Assembly: GCF_947077765.1 (NCBI RefSeq)
Contig: NZ_CAMTTF010000003.1
Location: 434,001 to 498,000, forward strand
Direction: 5' to 3'
From: Salinibacter grassmerensis
Lineage (GTDB): Bacteria; Bacteroidota; Rhodothermia; Rhodothermales; Salinibacteraceae
Length of the DNA: 64,000 nucleotides
Shown: positions 46,593 through 57,047 of the stretch, piece by piece
Layout: every line of letters starts with the position of its first letter
Position numbering within the stretch: position 1 is the first letter of the stretch
Notes under the pieces: generated by a model
Database searches by the model: none
What the model saw: only the letters and a program-made list of their open reading frames with translations
Told to the model about the DNA's origin: nothing
Program-made: the position numbers and the translations under genes

Positions 46593-46871
46593 GACGTGTG
46601 GACCGAATGCAAAGGACTTGTCCCCCGGCCTCTCTGGCGTGGAGCTGCCTGTTTTCCGCGGCGCCAAGGTGTAGTTGGAGCCGTCGCGTGTGCAATTGAT
46701 CGACGACCCAGAAACCTGCACCGGGTGGACGGGTGGGCATAGCCTCTCAATCCAAGGGGGGATCCCCCACACAAGCGCAACAATGCTGCATCCCTAGTGC
46801 CAAGAGGGCACGTCGCCAGTGTTGATTCAGTAGTATTTTTGCGTCCCTTTCCCAGTTCCTCTGTACCCATC

Positions 46872-48233
46872 ATGGCCCGATTGGCTTTCGTCGGTCTCGC
46901 GCTTCTTTTCCTGCTAAGCGGCTGTGGCTCGTCCTCCGACGAGGGGGACGACCGCCGCCGAGGGCGGGGAAACAGCTCTCCCCCGTCTGTGGAGGCCGTG
47001 CAGGCCCGCAACGGAACCCTTCCGCTGGAGGAGCGGATGAGCGGCACGGTTCGGGCGCGCAACCAGGTGGCGATCTACCCGGGACTGAGCGAGCCGGTCG
47101 TCGCCGTAGAGGTCCAGACGGGCGATTATGTCGAGGAGGGCGAGCCCCTCGTGCGCCTCCGGCGCGTGACCTACGAGCAACAGGTTCGACAGGCGGAAGC
47201 CGCCCTCCGGAACGCCCAGGCCGAGGCGAAGGGCGCCCAGGCCAGCCTCCGTGGGCTTCGCGCCCAACTAAAACGGACCGAGCGCCTCGCCGACCAGGAC
47301 TTTGAGAGTCAGCAGCAGCTCGAGTCGTTACGGGCCCAGGTGAGCCAGGCCGAGGCCTCCTACGAGCAGGCCCAGGCTCAGGTGGAGCAGGCCGAGTCCA
47401 CCCTGCAAGAACGGAAAACGGCCCTCCGCCGCACCGTCGTGCGTGCCCCAATCAGCGGATACGTGGGGCAGCGCAACGTCGAGGTGGGCCAGCGCGTGGG
47501 GCCCGACACCCGCCTCTACACCATCGGCGACCTCGACTCCATGAAGGTGCGCGTGGAGGTGACGGACCGGATGTTTGGGCGCATCCGCCCCGGCCAGACG
47601 GCCCGCATCCACGTGCCCCAGCAGGACACCGTCCTCACGGCGTCGGTGACTCGCATGTCGCCGTTTCTGAGCGAAGCGTCCTACAGCGCCGAGGCTGTGA
47701 TCGAGGTCGGGAACGACCCCCGCCTCCTCAATCCCGGGATGTTCGTCGAAGTGGACGTGGCCTACGGGGAAAGCGAGCGGGCCACGATCGTCCCCCTCAG
47801 CGCCCTCTACGAAGACCCCGCCTCCAACACCCGCGGCGTCTTTGTGGCCCCGACACTGGGGACGGAGATTCCCGTGGACGTGCCCGAGGACTTCGACACG
47901 GACAATCCCCCGCCACTCACCCCCCCAACCCCCACCACCTTTCGGGAAGTTGAGGTGCTCGCAGAGGGCCAACAGACCGCCGGCATCCGGGGCGTCGAGC
48001 CGGGGGACTGGATCGTGACCGTCGGCCAGGACCAGGTCAGTTCTGCCGGACAGGAGCGAGTGAACGCCCGCGTCCGCCCCATGTCCTGGTCACGCCTGAT
48101 GTCGCTGCAGCGCCTTCAGGACACGGACCTGCTCTACGATGTGCTTGAGCGACAGCAGCGCGTTGCGGAGCGGCGCTTCGGCAATGCAGACTCGACCTCC
48201 AGCGACTCCGCACAGTCGTCCATTGGGGGCTAG
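46872..48233 (+). CDS. RND efflux periplasmic adaptor (HlyD/MFP lipoprotein)
   Basis: The 453-residue protein has a lipoprotein signal with lipobox LSGC (Cys18). The membrane-fusion layout follows: a barrel-sandwich start VAIYPGLSEPVVAVEVQTGD, a long coiled-coil hairpin (about residues 105-180, Gln/Ala/Glu-rich) and LRRTVVRAPISGYVGQRNV. It bridges the inner-membrane pump to an outer-membrane channel. The pump gene begins 45 bases later. A proline-rich stretch (PPPLTPPTPTTF) near residue 350 is unusual. No TolC-like gene follows. Confidence 0.92.
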   Translation: MARLAFVGLALLFLLSGCGSSSDEGDDRRRGRGNSSPPSVEAVQARNGTLPLEERMSGTVRARNQVAIYPGLSEPVVAVEVQTGDYVEEGEPLVRLRRVTYEQQVRQAEAALRNAQAEAKGAQASLRGLRAQLKRTERLADQDFESQQQLESLRAQVSQAEASYEQAQAQVEQAESTLQERKTALRRTVVRAPISGYVGQRNVEVGQRVGPDTRLYTIGDLDSMKVRVEVTDRMFGRIRPGQTARIHVPQQDTVLTASVTRMSPFLSEASYSAEAVIEVGNDPRLLNPGMFVEVDVAYGESERATIVPLSALYEDPASNTRGVFVAPTLGTEIPVDVPEDFDTDNPPPLTPPTPTTFREVEVLAEGQQTAGIRGVEPGDWIVTVGQDQVSSAGQERVNARVRPMSWSRLMSLQRLQDTDLLYDVLERQQRVAERRFGNADSTSSDSAQSSIGG

Positions 48234-48278
48234 CCGCCCGCCCCCGCCGCACACTCTTTTTCTCTCTTCCCTTCCCTC

Positions 48279-51200
48279 ATGGCTCTTTACGATACATCCA
48301 TTCGGCGCCCCGTCGCGACGGCGATGTCGTTCCTCGTCGTGATCGTCGTGGGGGCCGTGAGCTTCTACTACCTCCCGGTGGACCTGCTTCCCGAGATTGA
48401 GTACCCGCGGGTGTCGGTGACGACCAGTTACCCGAACGTGGGGCCCGAGGAGATGGAGCAGATCATCACCGACCCGGTCGCGAATGCGGTCTCGAGCGTG
48501 TCGAACGTGGAGCGCATCACCTCCCAATCGTCGGAGGGCGACAGCCGCGTGAACATGGAGTTTGCACAGGGCACCGACCTCAACGCCGCCGCGAACGATG
48601 TGCGCGCTGCTCTCGACCGCATTCGGGACGACCTGCCGGTCGAGGCCGAGCCGCCCAGCATCCGAAAGTTTGACCCGAACAGCCAGGAGATCGTCTCGAT
48701 CTCTGTCGAGTCGAGTCGGGACTTGCCCTCACTCACCCGGCTGCTGGAGCGCAACCTCAGCAAGCAGTTCGAGCAGATACCCGGGGTCGGGACGATCAGC
48801 GTGCAGGGGGGGATCTATCGGCAAATTCAGGTAAATGTGAACCGCGACCGGCTCGCGGCCTATGATCTCTCCGCCGCACAGGTCCAGCAGGCCATCTCTT
48901 CCTCCAACGTGGCCCTTCCGGGCGGCAACGTGAAGGAGGGCCTCAAGGACCTGTACGTGCGAACGCAGGGGGAGTACCAGTCCCTAGACCAGATTCGAAG
49001 CACCGTCGTGACCACGGCCGACGGAGCGCCCGTGCAGGTCCAGGACGTGGCGGAGATCGTCGACGGCTACGAAGACCTCGGCCGGATCGCAGAGCTGAAC
49101 GGGATACCGGTGCTTCGACTCGACATCCAGAAGCAGAGCGGGGCCAACACCGTGAGCGTCGCGAACCGGGTCCGCGAGGAGGTGAGCCGCGTGAATCAGA
49201 CCCGCTCGGACGTCCGCCTGACGGTTGTAAGCGACCAGAGCGACTTCATCCGGAAGTCGATCAACAACGTCCAGAACTCGGCCATCTGGGGCTCGCTGTT
49301 GGCCATCCTCGTGCTTTACCTGTTCCTGCGGAACGGGTCGACGACGTTCATCATCGCGCTGTCGATCCCCATCTCGATCATCGCGACGTTTGCATTGCTG
49401 TTCTTCAACGATCTAACGTTGAACCAGATGACATTCGGGGGGCTGGCCCTGGGGGTGGGCCTGATCGTCGACAACGCGATCGTGGTCTTAGAGAACATTA
49501 TTCGACAGCGCGAGGAGAAGGGCCGGTCTCTGCGCGAGGCGGCATCGATAGGGACCCGCGAGGTGGCGGGCGCCATCCTGGCCTCCACGATCACCACCTC
49601 CGTGATCTTCCTCCCGCTCGTCTTCGCCCGCACGACGACGGCCTCCCTCTTCCAGTCCCTCGCGCTGGTCGTGGTCTTTGCGCTGGCCTGCTCGCTGCTC
49701 GTGGCGCTTACGCTGGTGCCGATGATGGCCAGCCGCTTCCTTACCGTCGACGCTGGCGAGGGGGATGCCACCGCAGACGCGTCGAAGTCCTGGTTCCAGC
49801 GTGCCTTCGCGACTCTAGAGAACCGGTACTCCGACGCCATCCGGGCCGCACTGCAGCGACGCTGGCTGGTGTTCGGCGCGACGGGCGCCCTGCTGGCAGG
49901 CGCCCTCCTGCTCTGGCCCTACGTGTCCGTCGAATTGGCCCCGCAGACCGACGCCAACCAGATCGACGTGGACATGCAGATGGCACAGGGCACCAACATC
50001 GCCGTGGTGATGGAGTACCTGGAGGAGCTGGAGCAGCGGGTCCAGCCCATGCTCCCGCAGGACGAGGTCGTGAACGTTGCCAAGCAGGTGCAGCCCTGGG
50101 GGGCCGAGGTGGAAGTGCAGCTGAAATCGGCCGGGGAGCGTTCCATCAACACCTTCGCCCTCGCCGACAGCATTCGGGCGGAGGTGACCGGCAAGGTGCC
50201 GGGAGCCGACACTCGCGTGAGCGCGCAGTCGGGACTCTGGATCCTACGACGCGTCTTCAGCGTGGGGGGCGGAAATGAGGCCCTGCGGGTTCAGCTCCGC
50301 GGGTACGACCTTGAGCAGGCCCAGAAGATTGCGCAGCGCGTGAAGCAGGAGCTCGAAACCGTAGAAGGGGTGGCCGGGGCGCGCAGCGGACGGCGCGAGG
50401 GCCAGCCCGAGCAGAACATCCGGTTTCTTCGGAACAAGATCTCGTCTCTCGGCCTCACGACCCAGGAGGTGGCGCGGGCCGTCCAGACCAACCTCGGGGG
50501 CAGCCGGGCCGCCTCCTACCGTGCCGGTGGTGAGCAATTCCCGATCACGGTCCGCCTCCGTCCCGAGGACCGTCTTTCCGTGCAGGACCTGGACAACGTG
50601 TCCATTCAGACGCCAGACGGGACCTCGGTCCCTCTTTCGACGCTCGTGACGACTCAGCGCGGCCGCGGCCCGACGGAGATCCAGCGCATCAACGGGCAGC
50701 GCGTCACCTACATCTCGGCCAACCTGACCAGCGACGCCGTCCTGGGCGAGGTGGTCAACCGGGCCCGAGAGAAGGTGTCGACCCTTTCTCTTCCCGAGGG
50801 CTTTTCGGTCACATTCGGGGGCCAGTACCGCGAGCAGCAGAAGGCGCAGACCGACTTCTTAATCGCCATCTTCATGGCCCTTGTGCTCATCTACATGGTG
50901 ATGGCTGGGCAGTTCGAGCGCTTCCTAGACCCACTCATCGTCATGTTTAGCGTCCCGCTTGTTCTGGTGGGCGTGCTGCCGACGCTCGTCTTCACCGGCA
51001 CCACCGTTAATATTCAGAGCGTGATGGGGTTCGTCATGCTTATCGGCATCGTGGTAAACAACGCAATTGTGCTGGTCGACTACATCAACCTGATGCGGCG
51101 GGAGCAGGACCTCCCTCTGAAGGAGGCCGTGGCCGAGGCCGGGCGGCTGCGCCTGCGGCCCATCCTGATGACCACGCTTACGACAGTGCTAGGACTGGTG

Positions 51201-51410
51201 CCCCTCGCGCTGGGCATCGGTGCCGGGGCGGAGATTCAAGCCGCGCTCGCGCGGGTCGTGATTGGGGGACTCACGGCGTCGACGCTCATCACACTCCTGC
51301 TCATTCCGGTGGCCTACGTGAGCCTCGAGCTGGCGGCCCGCACCGTGCGGTCGAAGCTTCCGGACTGGTCCTGGCTTCCCGACTCTACGGTGCAGCCCCG
51401 GCGGGCGTAG
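48279..51410 (+). CDS. RND multidrug/solute efflux pump (AcrB/HAE1 family)
   Basis: The 1043-residue inner-membrane pump has the AcrB plan: [21 protein letters not shown] at the start, twelve membrane helices in two sets of six, two large periplasmic loops, and the proton-relay helix [20 protein letters not shown] with its acidic residue. [20 protein letters not shown] occupies the equivalent place in the second half. It uses the proton gradient to expel hydrophobic compounds, with the adaptor encoded upstream. Substrate range cannot be told. The methyltransferase-like lipoprotein gene follows after 43 bases. Confidence 0.94.
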   Translation: MALYDTSIRRPVATAMSFLVVIVVGAVSFYYLPVDLLPEIEYPRVSVTTSYPNVGPEEMEQIITDPVANAVSSVSNVERITSQSSEGDSRVNMEFAQGTDLNAAANDVRAALDRIRDDLPVEAEPPSIRKFDPNSQEIVSISVESSRDLPSLTRLLERNLSKQFEQIPGVGTISVQGGIYRQIQVNVNRDRLAAYDLSAAQVQQAISSSNVALPGGNVKEGLKDLYVRTQGEYQSLDQIRSTVVTTADGAPVQVQDVAEIVDGYEDLGRIAELNGIPVLRLDIQKQSGANTVSVANRVREEVSRVNQTRSDVRLTVVSDQSDFIRKSINNVQNSAIWGSLLAILVLYLFLRNGSTTFIIALSIPISIIATFALLFFNDLTLNQMTFGGLALGVGLIVDNAIVVLENIIRQREEKGRSLREAASIGTREVAGAILASTITTSVIFLPLVFARTTTASLFQSLALVVVFALACSLLVALTLVPMMASRFLTVDAGEGDATADASKSWFQRAFATLENRYSDAIRAALQRRWLVFGATGALLAGALLLWPYVSVELAPQTDANQIDVDMQMAQGTNIAVVMEYLEELEQRVQPMLPQDEVVNVAKQVQPWGAEVEVQLKSAGERSINTFALADSIRAEVTGKVPGADTRVSAQSGLWILRRVFSVGGGNEALRVQLRGYDLEQAQKIAQRVKQELETVEGVAGARSGRREGQPEQNIRFLRNKISSLGLTTQEVARAVQTNLGGSRAASYRAGGEQFPITVRLRPEDRLSVQDLDNVSIQTPDGTSVPLSTLVTTQRGRGPTEIQRINGQRVTYISANLTSDAVLGEVVNRAREKVSTLSLPEGFSVTFGGQYREQQKAQTDFLIAIFMALVLIYMVMAGQFERFLDPLIVMFSVPLVLVGVLPTLVFTGTTVNIQSVMGFVMLIGIVVNNAIVLVDYINLMRREQDLPLKEAVAEAGRLRLRPILMTTLTTVLGLVPLALGIGAGAEIQAALARVVIGGLTASTLITLLLIPVAYVSLELAARTVRSKLPDWSWLPDSTVQPRRA

Positions 51411-51453
51411 CGCAGGGTCCACGCGCATCTCCTCCATTGTCTGATTCCTGATC

Positions 51454-52125
51454 ATGCGTCTCGCCCGCTTCTCCGCGCACACCCTGGCCGTTCCGCTTCT
51501 CGCGTGCAGTCTCTTGGGGACCGGACTGCTTCCCCTTTCCGGCTGTGCGCAGGATCAGGATGACTCGGCGACCCGCGGGCCGGACACCTCGGTCGCTCAG
51601 GTCCCATTGCCCGCTACGTCTCCCTCCATTGTGGACTCGACGGTCGATGCCGACGTGCCGTTCGTCGTAAGCCCCGAGAAGACGGTTGAAGGCATGCTGG
51701 AGCTTGCCGGCGTCTCGGCGTCCGATACAGTGTACGACCTCGGCAGTGGCGACGGGCGCGTCCCCATCACGGCCGCCAAGCGCCATGGCGCCCGGGGCGT
51801 CGGGATTGAGATTAAACCCGATCTCGTCCAGCGGGCTCGCAAGCGCGCCGCGCTCGCCGGCGTGAGCGATCAGGTGGAATTTCGGCGACAGGACCTCTTC
51901 GAGGCCGACTTCAGTGACGCAACCGTCGTGACGATGTACCTCTTCCCGGAGGTCAACCTGCGGCTCCGACCGATGCTCTTCGAGCAGCTCGACCCGGGGA
52001 CGCGGGTCGTCTCTCACAGTTTCGACATGAACGGCTGGGCACCGGATTCCACTGTGAGCGTGGACGGGGACGTGTTGTACCTCTGGACCATCCCCGAGGA
52101 GGTTCCCGCCCACCTGCAGGAGTAG
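51454..52125 (+). CDS. Lipoprotein with SAM-dependent methyltransferase fold
   Basis: The 223-residue protein has a signal peptide with lipobox LSGC (Cys31) and a Pro/Asp-rich linker. A class I methyltransferase core follows, with motif I VYDLGSGDGRVPI near residues 93-105, EIKPDLVQRARKRA as motif II, and a short C-terminal beta hairpin. Such a fold needs SAM, normally cytoplasmic, yet the signal predicts membrane anchoring outside the cytoplasm. Similar signal-bearing methyltransferases exist in Bacteria but their substrate is unknown. It is encoded directly after the RND pump, which may be chance or a functional link. Confidence 0.8.
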   Translation: MRLARFSAHTLAVPLLACSLLGTGLLPLSGCAQDQDDSATRGPDTSVAQVPLPATSPSIVDSTVDADVPFVVSPEKTVEGMLELAGVSASDTVYDLGSGDGRVPITAAKRHGARGVGIEIKPDLVQRARKRAALAGVSDQVEFRRQDLFEADFSDATVVTMYLFPEVNLRLRPMLFEQLDPGTRVVSHSFDMNGWAPDSTVSVDGDVLYLWTIPEEVPAHLQE

Positions 52126-52147
52126 CGCACTCCCCCACCACAGCAAA

Positions 52148-52181
52148 ACCCCCACTTCTGCCTGAAGGCAGGAGTGGGGGT
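52148..52181 (-). terminator. Strong intrinsic terminator after tRNA-Ala
   Basis: A 15-bp stem (52148-52162 with 52167-52181, loop TGAA, one mismatch) is followed on the minus strand by TTTT (complement of 52145-52148). It lies 34 bases past the tRNA 3' end. It may also end the plus-strand methyltransferase-like gene, though no T-run follows on that side. Confidence 0.8.
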
Positions 52182-52214
52182 GTCGTGTGATGGGCCCAAA
52201 TGACGGGCTGAAAG

Positions 52215-52287
52215 TGGAGCCACTGGGATTCGAACCCAGGACCTCTGGAGTGCGATTCCAGCGCTCTACCAACTGAGCTATGGCCCC
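52215..52287 (-). tRNA. tRNA-Ala (anticodon CGC)
   Basis: The 73-base minus-strand sequence folds into a complete cloverleaf. The acceptor stem is GGGGCCA with TGGCTCC and contains the G3-U70 pair that marks alanine tRNAs. The D arm starts GCTCAGTTGGTAGAGC, the anticodon stem is CTGGA/TCCAG with loop ATCGCAC (anticodon CGC, reading GCG), and the T arm has CTGGGTTCGAATCCCAG. Discriminator A73 is present; CCA is not encoded. Confidence 0.95.
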
Positions 52288-52533
52288 AGTAGGAGGATAG
52301 CCAGTGCGGGTGCCTGCTGACCTTCTCGCTATGACATGGTTGGCTACGGCCCGTTTTTCGCGTCTGTTCCTGCGTGGCGTGTGCCTGAACCTCCTCGTCG
52401 GTCGAATTGTCGTGAGAACCGTGCGAAGTCGGCCGGTCTTGACGAGCGTGTAAGAAGCCCCGCCGCACAGGCACGCCGCTTCCCTGGGACCGTATGTTCG
52501 GCTACTACTCTATGCCACAAGCCCCCAGGTGCC

Positions 52534-52695
52534 ATGAGTCACCAAAATCTCCCGACCAAAACGTGTCCCGTATGCAACCGCGAGTTTGAATGGCGAAAGA
52601 AGTGGGAGGATGACTGGGAGAACGTGAAATACTGCAGCGAACGCTGTCGCCGCAACAAAGACCGCGACCACATCCCCTGGGCCAAGGAGGAATAG
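52534..52695 (+). CDS. DUF2256 zinc-ribbon-like small protein
   Basis: The 53-residue protein has two cysteine pairs (CPVC and CSERC) around [16 protein letters not shown], the DUF2256 signature. Genes of this family commonly sit next to photolyase/cryptochrome genes, as here, with cryptochrome DASH starting 82 bases downstream. It probably binds one zinc ion; its role is unknown. The frame is open further upstream, but homology starts at 52534. Confidence 0.85.
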   Translation: MSHQNLPTKTCPVCNREFEWRKKWEDDWENVKYCSERCRRNKDRDHIPWAKEE

Positions 52696-52776
52696 CGCGT
52701 AGCCGGCTCGGAACACCCCTGCTCACGTCTCCGGGGTTCGCCGCCTCGACACTCACCATTTCACCGCACTGACACC

Positions 52777-54228
52777 GTGCTTTCAACCGCTCTCGTCTGG
52801 ATTCGGAACGACCTCCGCGTACGCGATCACGCCCCGCTTCGCTACGCGGCCGACCACTACGACCAGGTCATTCCGGTTTACTGCTTCGATCCCCGCCACT
52901 TCGGCACGACAATGTTCGACCTGCCGAAGATGAGTTCGGTCCGGGCCCGCTTCCTCCGCGAAAGCGTGCAGGACCTTCGAGACTCGTTTCAGGACCTCGG
53001 GGCGAACCTCGTGGTCCGTCGGGGACGCCCTGAGGACATCCTGCCGGAGCTCGTGCGGCAGACCGACGCCAACGAGGTGCTGCAATTTCAGGAAATCGGG
53101 GGGGAAGAGGAGGAGGTGGAGACGGCCGTGGAGGATGCGCTCCGGGACACCGACGCGACGCCCGGCTTCTTCTGGGGGAAGACCCTCTACCACATTGACG
53201 ACGTTCCTTTCGACGGCCCCGACGACATCCCGAAAGTCTACACGAACTTTCGGAAGGCCGTAGAGAAGAAGAGCACGGTCCGGCCCACCTTGGACGCGCC
53301 GGACTCGCTGCTTCCCCTGCCCGAGGACATCGACCCCGGCACGATCCCCACGCTCGACGACCTCGGCTTCGACGATGACGGGACCGTTGACGAGCGAGGC
53401 GTCCTTCCCTTCCGGGGCGGCGAAAGCCGCGGGCACGACCGCATCGACGAGTACATCTGGCGGGGGGACTTTCTAAAGAAGTACAAGGCGACGCGCAACG
53501 GCCTGCTCGGCGCCAACTATTCCGCGAAGTTCAGTGCCTGGCTCGCCCACGGCTGCATCACCCCCCGGCAAATCCACGAGGAGGTGGAGCGATACGAGGA
53601 CCAACGGGTCGACAACAAGTCCACGTACTGGATGAAGTTTGAGCTGATCTGGCGCGACTTCTTCAGCTACGTCACGTGGAAGGCCGGCGAGCGCCTCTTC
53701 CGCCCCGGCGGCATCAACGGCAACGACATCGACTGGCGCTACTATGACAAGTCCTTCGAGCGATGGGCCGCCGGCACGACCGGCATCCCGTTCGTCGACG
53801 CCAACATGCGGGAGCTCAACCTGACCGGCTACATGTCCAACCGGGGCCGCCAGAACGTGGCCAGCATGCTCTCACAGAGCCTAAAGCTGGACTGGCGAAT
53901 GGGGGCGGCCTACTTCGAGTCGCGCCTCGTAGACTACGACGTGGCCTCCAACTGGGGCAACTGGGCCTACAACTCCCGCGTGGGCAACGACCCGCGGGCC
54001 CGGTACTTCAACATCGTGAAGCAGGCGAAGCGCTACGACGAGGACGGTGAGTACGTCCGCTACTGGCTTCCCGAGTTGAAGGACGTCCCCGACAAGTACG
54101 TGCACGAGCCCCATCGCATGAGCCACGAGCAGCAAAAGAAGTACGGCTGCGTCCTCGGGGCCGACTATCCGAAGCCCGTCGTGGATCTGGACAAGACGTA
54201 CCAGCGGATTCAAAACGAGCGCGGTTGA
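52777..54228 (+). CDS. Cryptochrome DASH (photolyase family)
   Basis: The 483-residue protein starts at a GTG with the photolyase alpha/beta domain (LVWIRNDLRVRDHAPLRYA). The FAD-binding helical domain contains GCITPRQIHEEVE, KFELIWRDFFSYVTWKAGE, TGYMSNRGRQNVASML and DYDVASNWGNWAYNS, characteristic of the DASH branch. These enzymes repair cyclobutane dimers in single-stranded DNA or act as light sensors. It is preceded by DUF2256, supporting the DASH assignment, and suits a sunlit saltern habitat. Confidence 0.93.
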   Translation: MLSTALVWIRNDLRVRDHAPLRYAADHYDQVIPVYCFDPRHFGTTMFDLPKMSSVRARFLRESVQDLRDSFQDLGANLVVRRGRPEDILPELVRQTDANEVLQFQEIGGEEEEVETAVEDALRDTDATPGFFWGKTLYHIDDVPFDGPDDIPKVYTNFRKAVEKKSTVRPTLDAPDSLLPLPEDIDPGTIPTLDDLGFDDDGTVDERGVLPFRGGESRGHDRIDEYIWRGDFLKKYKATRNGLLGANYSAKFSAWLAHGCITPRQIHEEVERYEDQRVDNKSTYWMKFELIWRDFFSYVTWKAGERLFRPGGINGNDIDWRYYDKSFERWAAGTTGIPFVDANMRELNLTGYMSNRGRQNVASMLSQSLKLDWRMGAAYFESRLVDYDVASNWGNWAYNSRVGNDPRARYFNIVKQAKRYDEDGEYVRYWLPELKDVPDKYVHEPHRMSHEQQKKYGCVLGADYPKPVVDLDKTYQRIQNERG

Positions 54229-54400
54229 GGACAAGGCCCCCGTACCGAAAAGTAGAGTGTGATCTCCTTGCACGCCGCGCGACCGCCTCTTCTGCCCGTC
54301 CCTTAAGGCCACCGTTTCACGGCGACAGGAGGCCGCACCGGGGACCGCCGCTCGTCCTTGCAACGCCTCCCTTCGCACGGTGGGCTCTGAACGGAGGGGC

Positions 54401-55597
54401 TTACGCCCCCCCACCCCTCCTCGACGTCGGCGCCCCAGTCCCCTTGGACCGCCGCAGGACAGGCCCGGCCACTAGCGCAACGCCCCCTGCCAGGGCCGCC
54501 ACCAGCCCGATCGCGCCGGACAGGCCCACCGTGTCGGCCACAAATCCGAGCAGGGGCGGCCCCGTAAAGAGCCCGGCGTGCCCCGCACTCGCCACCGCAG
54601 CGATGCTGGATCCCGGCGCCATGCCCGGCGTCTGCGCCGCCCTCCGATACATGACCGGCACCAGCACAGAGAACCCGAGCCCCTGGACGAAAAAGCCTGC
54701 AATGCCCGAGACCGGGTGCGCAATTAAGACGCCCACCCCGAGTCCGAAGGCTGCGAGCAGTGCACCGCCCTGCACCATCCGCCGCGCTTCCAGGTGCTGC
54801 AGAAGCCGGTCGCCCTGGAGGCGCCCAAGGGCCATGGCCGCCGAGAAGGCCGCGTAGCCCAGGCCCGCGACGCCGGCCGTCGCGCCAAGGCCGTTTCGGA
54901 GGTAGACCGCACTCCAGTTCGAAACCGCCCCCTCCCCGAGCAGCACACAGAAGAGCAACGCGGCGAGTCCGGCCAGTGCCGACGACGGCATCGCAAAGAC
55001 GGGACCGGCCTGTGCCCTCGTCGGTCCCCCCAACAGGGCCCCGCGGTGGAGCAGTATGACTCCGGCCCCCACCCCAACGAGGCCCGCGAACTGCCAGCCG
55101 AGGGAAAGCCCGAGTGCCGCGGCGCCACTCCCTACCCCGGCCCCCACCATCCCGCCAATGCTGAAAAACCCGTGGCAGGTGGATAGAATGGGCTTGTCCC
55201 GCCGGTCCTCGACCGCGTTGGTCCGGGCGTTCATCGCCACGTTGAGAAGACCGTTCATCATTCCGGCCCCGATGAGTGCCCCTGCGAGGCCCCCCGCACT
55301 CTGCACAAGTGGAAGCGCGATGAACGGGACTCCTTGCCCGAGGGCCAGCACGAACGTGGTGCCCCCTGCCCCCCACCGGGCCACCAGCCAGCCGGCGAGG
55401 GGCATTACGAGGAGGGTGCCCGCCGGCATGCCCAACAGGACCAGCCCAAGGGCCGCCTCCGATAGTCCAAGGGCCGCCTGCACCTCCGGGATGCGGGCAA
55501 ACCAACTCCCCACGAAGATACTCAGGAGTGAAAATACGAGTGCAACGGCGCGGCTTGGCCGGTGCGTCCAGACAGTGCGGAGAGACGTAATCATCAT
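54401..55597 (-). CDS. MFS transporter
   Basis: The 398-residue protein has about twelve membrane segments and an N-terminal half with FVGSWFARIPEVQAALGLSE and LLGMPAGTLLVMPLAGWLVARWG, resembling the YbjJ-like/fucose-permease-like MFS group. The substrate is unknown. A methyltransferase gene lies 77 bases upstream on the same strand. The start at 55597 (MMITSLR) is a choice among close ATGs; the frame extends to 55627. Confidence 0.88.
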   Translation of the reverse strand: MMITSLRTVWTHRPSRAVALVFSLLSIFVGSWFARIPEVQAALGLSEAALGLVLLGMPAGTLLVMPLAGWLVARWGAGGTTFVLALGQGVPFIALPLVQSAGGLAGALIGAGMMNGLLNVAMNARTNAVEDRRDKPILSTCHGFFSIGGMVGAGVGSGAAALGLSLGWQFAGLVGVGAGVILLHRGALLGGPTRAQAGPVFAMPSSALAGLAALLFCVLLGEGAVSNWSAVYLRNGLGATAGVAGLGYAAFSAAMALGRLQGDRLLQHLEARRMVQGGALLAAFGLGVGVLIAHPVSGIAGFFVQGLGFSVLVPVMYRRAAQTPGMAPGSSIAAVASAGHAGLFTGPPLLGFVADTVGLSGAIGLVAALAGGVALVAGPVLRRSKGTGAPTSRRGGGA

Positions 55598-55674
55598 TCC
55601 CAACCTCCGACGCGACGGCGGCTCCACAGGGATTCCACTTCTCCCTCCCGGCCCGCCATGGCCTGTTCAGTAGC

Positions 55675-56301
55675 TCAGGGACTCTTTCGGCCGCCCGCTA
55701 CGAAGAAATCGTCTTGGCGCCACGCACAGTCCACCTCCGTGAACCCGGCGCGCTCCATGGCTTTGAGCTGCCGATAGAGCGGCAGGGTGCCGACGTGGTC
55801 TCCAATGAGGAAGTGTCCCCCCGGGCGCAGGGGCTCAAGGACGCTACGGAAGAGGAGTTCATAGCGCGACTCCGCCTCCGCCGGGTCCACCTCGTGCCCC
55901 ACGATGGCGTGGAGGGCCAGCGAGGCCACCACGAGGTCGTAGGGCCCGCCCGGGAGCGGCGCCCCGTCGGAGGGCACCGCCACCTGAAGCGGCTCGGCGT
56001 TGCGCGTGAGTTGCCCCACCTTCTCGTGTGCGATGGAGAGCAGGTCCGGGTCTTCATCCAGCAGCACGAGTTCTACCTGCGGGTACGCATCGAGCACCGT
56101 AGCGGCTGCATTGCCGGTGCCGCACGCAAGGTCGCCAACAGTGGCGCCGGGCGGCAGGGGCGGAAGGGCCATGGCCAACTCTTCCAACATCGGAATGGCC
56201 TGTGGAAGCCGTCGCTCCAGATGGATGTCGTACCAGCGGCCGTCGTCCCAATGCCCCCCCTCACGGCGCAGATTATCTCTCCAGTTCGGAAGGTCACTCA
56301 T
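55675..56301 (-). CDS. Class I SAM-dependent methyltransferase
   Basis: The 208-residue cytoplasmic protein has motif I VGDLACGTGNAAAT, the acidic LLDEDPDLL of motif II, and LRPGGHFLIGDHVGTL. It is a class I methyltransferase of unknown substrate. Start 56301 is chosen at MSDLPNW. It lies 57 bases after lexA on the same strand, and the MFS gene follows. Confidence 0.87.
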   Translation of the reverse strand: MSDLPNWRDNLRREGGHWDDGRWYDIHLERRLPQAIPMLEELAMALPPLPPGATVGDLACGTGNAAATVLDAYPQVELVLLDEDPDLLSIAHEKVGQLTRNAEPLQVAVPSDGAPLPGGPYDLVVASLALHAIVGHEVDPAEAESRYELLFRSVLEPLRPGGHFLIGDHVGTLPLYRQLKAMERAGFTEVDCAWRQDDFFVAGGRKSP

Positions 56302-56358
56302 GAACGTAAAGGCGTGAGATCGAAGCAAATGGACGTGTGGAGACGCACTCGTGACGGG

Positions 56359-57009
56359 CTAATGGACCGCCGTGGCTCCCTGACCGCTTTTCTTGTGGAT
56401 GCCCTCCTCGTTGATGTGGCCCACGTAGCGCCCAAGGATGGTAACTTCCTCAAACACATCAGGCTGGATGTGAATGTCGTCGTACTCCGGATTGCAGGGC
56501 TCCAGGCGAAGGCCCTCATCGTCGTGGTGCACGCGCTTTAGGGAGGTTTCTCCGTCATACAGGACCGCGCCAATTCCCCCCTCCGGAATGTCCTCGTCGA
56601 TGAGCAGGACGTAGTCGCCGTCACGGATGTCTGCCCCCCGCATGGACTGTCCCGACACCCGGATCGCGAAAATCTGGTCGAGGTTCGGGAAGAGCATGTC
56701 GAGCGTGATGGTCCCCAGGTCGGCCTCCACGGCTTCCTGGAGCGTCCCGGCCGAAATAATGCCCTTCACCGGGATGCCCGGCTCCTTTTGTTCCTGATAA
56801 CGCTTGGCGAGGTGATAGCCCTGATCGTCCCGCGTGAGGTGCCCCTTGCGATGGAGCGCCTTTAGGTTCTGGGTGACACTGTTGGGCGAGTTGTAGCCGA
56901 AGTGATCGATAATTTCTCGATAGGTCGGCCACACCCCTGTCTCCCGAGTGTGGTCGATCAGGAACTGCAAGAATTCATGCTGCTTGGCAGTGAGCTTTTT
57001 CCGGCCCAT
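56359..57009 (-). CDS. lexA: LexA SOS repressor
   Basis: The 216-residue protein has an N-terminal winged helix (LTAKQHEFLQFLIDHTRETG, YNSPNSVTQNLKALHRKGHL) and the S24 autoprotease domain: cleavage site Ala87-Gly88 in IISAGTL, catalytic Ser122 in VSGQSM and Lys158 in TSLKRV. It represses DNA-damage genes and self-cleaves with RecA-ssDNA. The frame is open to 57123, but homology starts at MGRKKLTAKQ (57009). An inverted repeat of AGAACGCCGG/CCGGCGTTCT type lies upstream. It follows recO by 110 bases. Confidence 0.93.
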   Translation of the reverse strand: MGRKKLTAKQHEFLQFLIDHTRETGVWPTYREIIDHFGYNSPNSVTQNLKALHRKGHLTRDDQGYHLAKRYQEQKEPGIPVKGIISAGTLQEAVEADLGTITLDMLFPNLDQIFAIRVSGQSMRGADIRDGDYVLLIDEDIPEGGIGAVLYDGETSLKRVHHDDEGLRLEPCNPEYDDIHIQPDVFEEVTILGRYVGHINEEGIHKKSGQGATAVH

Positions 57010-57047
57010 GACGGAAAAGCGGTAGCGCTCAGCTGATGAATGGAATG

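Noticed and set aside
46834-46841. TATTTTTG as promoter of the RND adaptor gene
   Set aside because: It matches the -7 consensus, but the only TTG upstream is about 10 bases away, far too close for a -33 element, so it was not listed as a feature.
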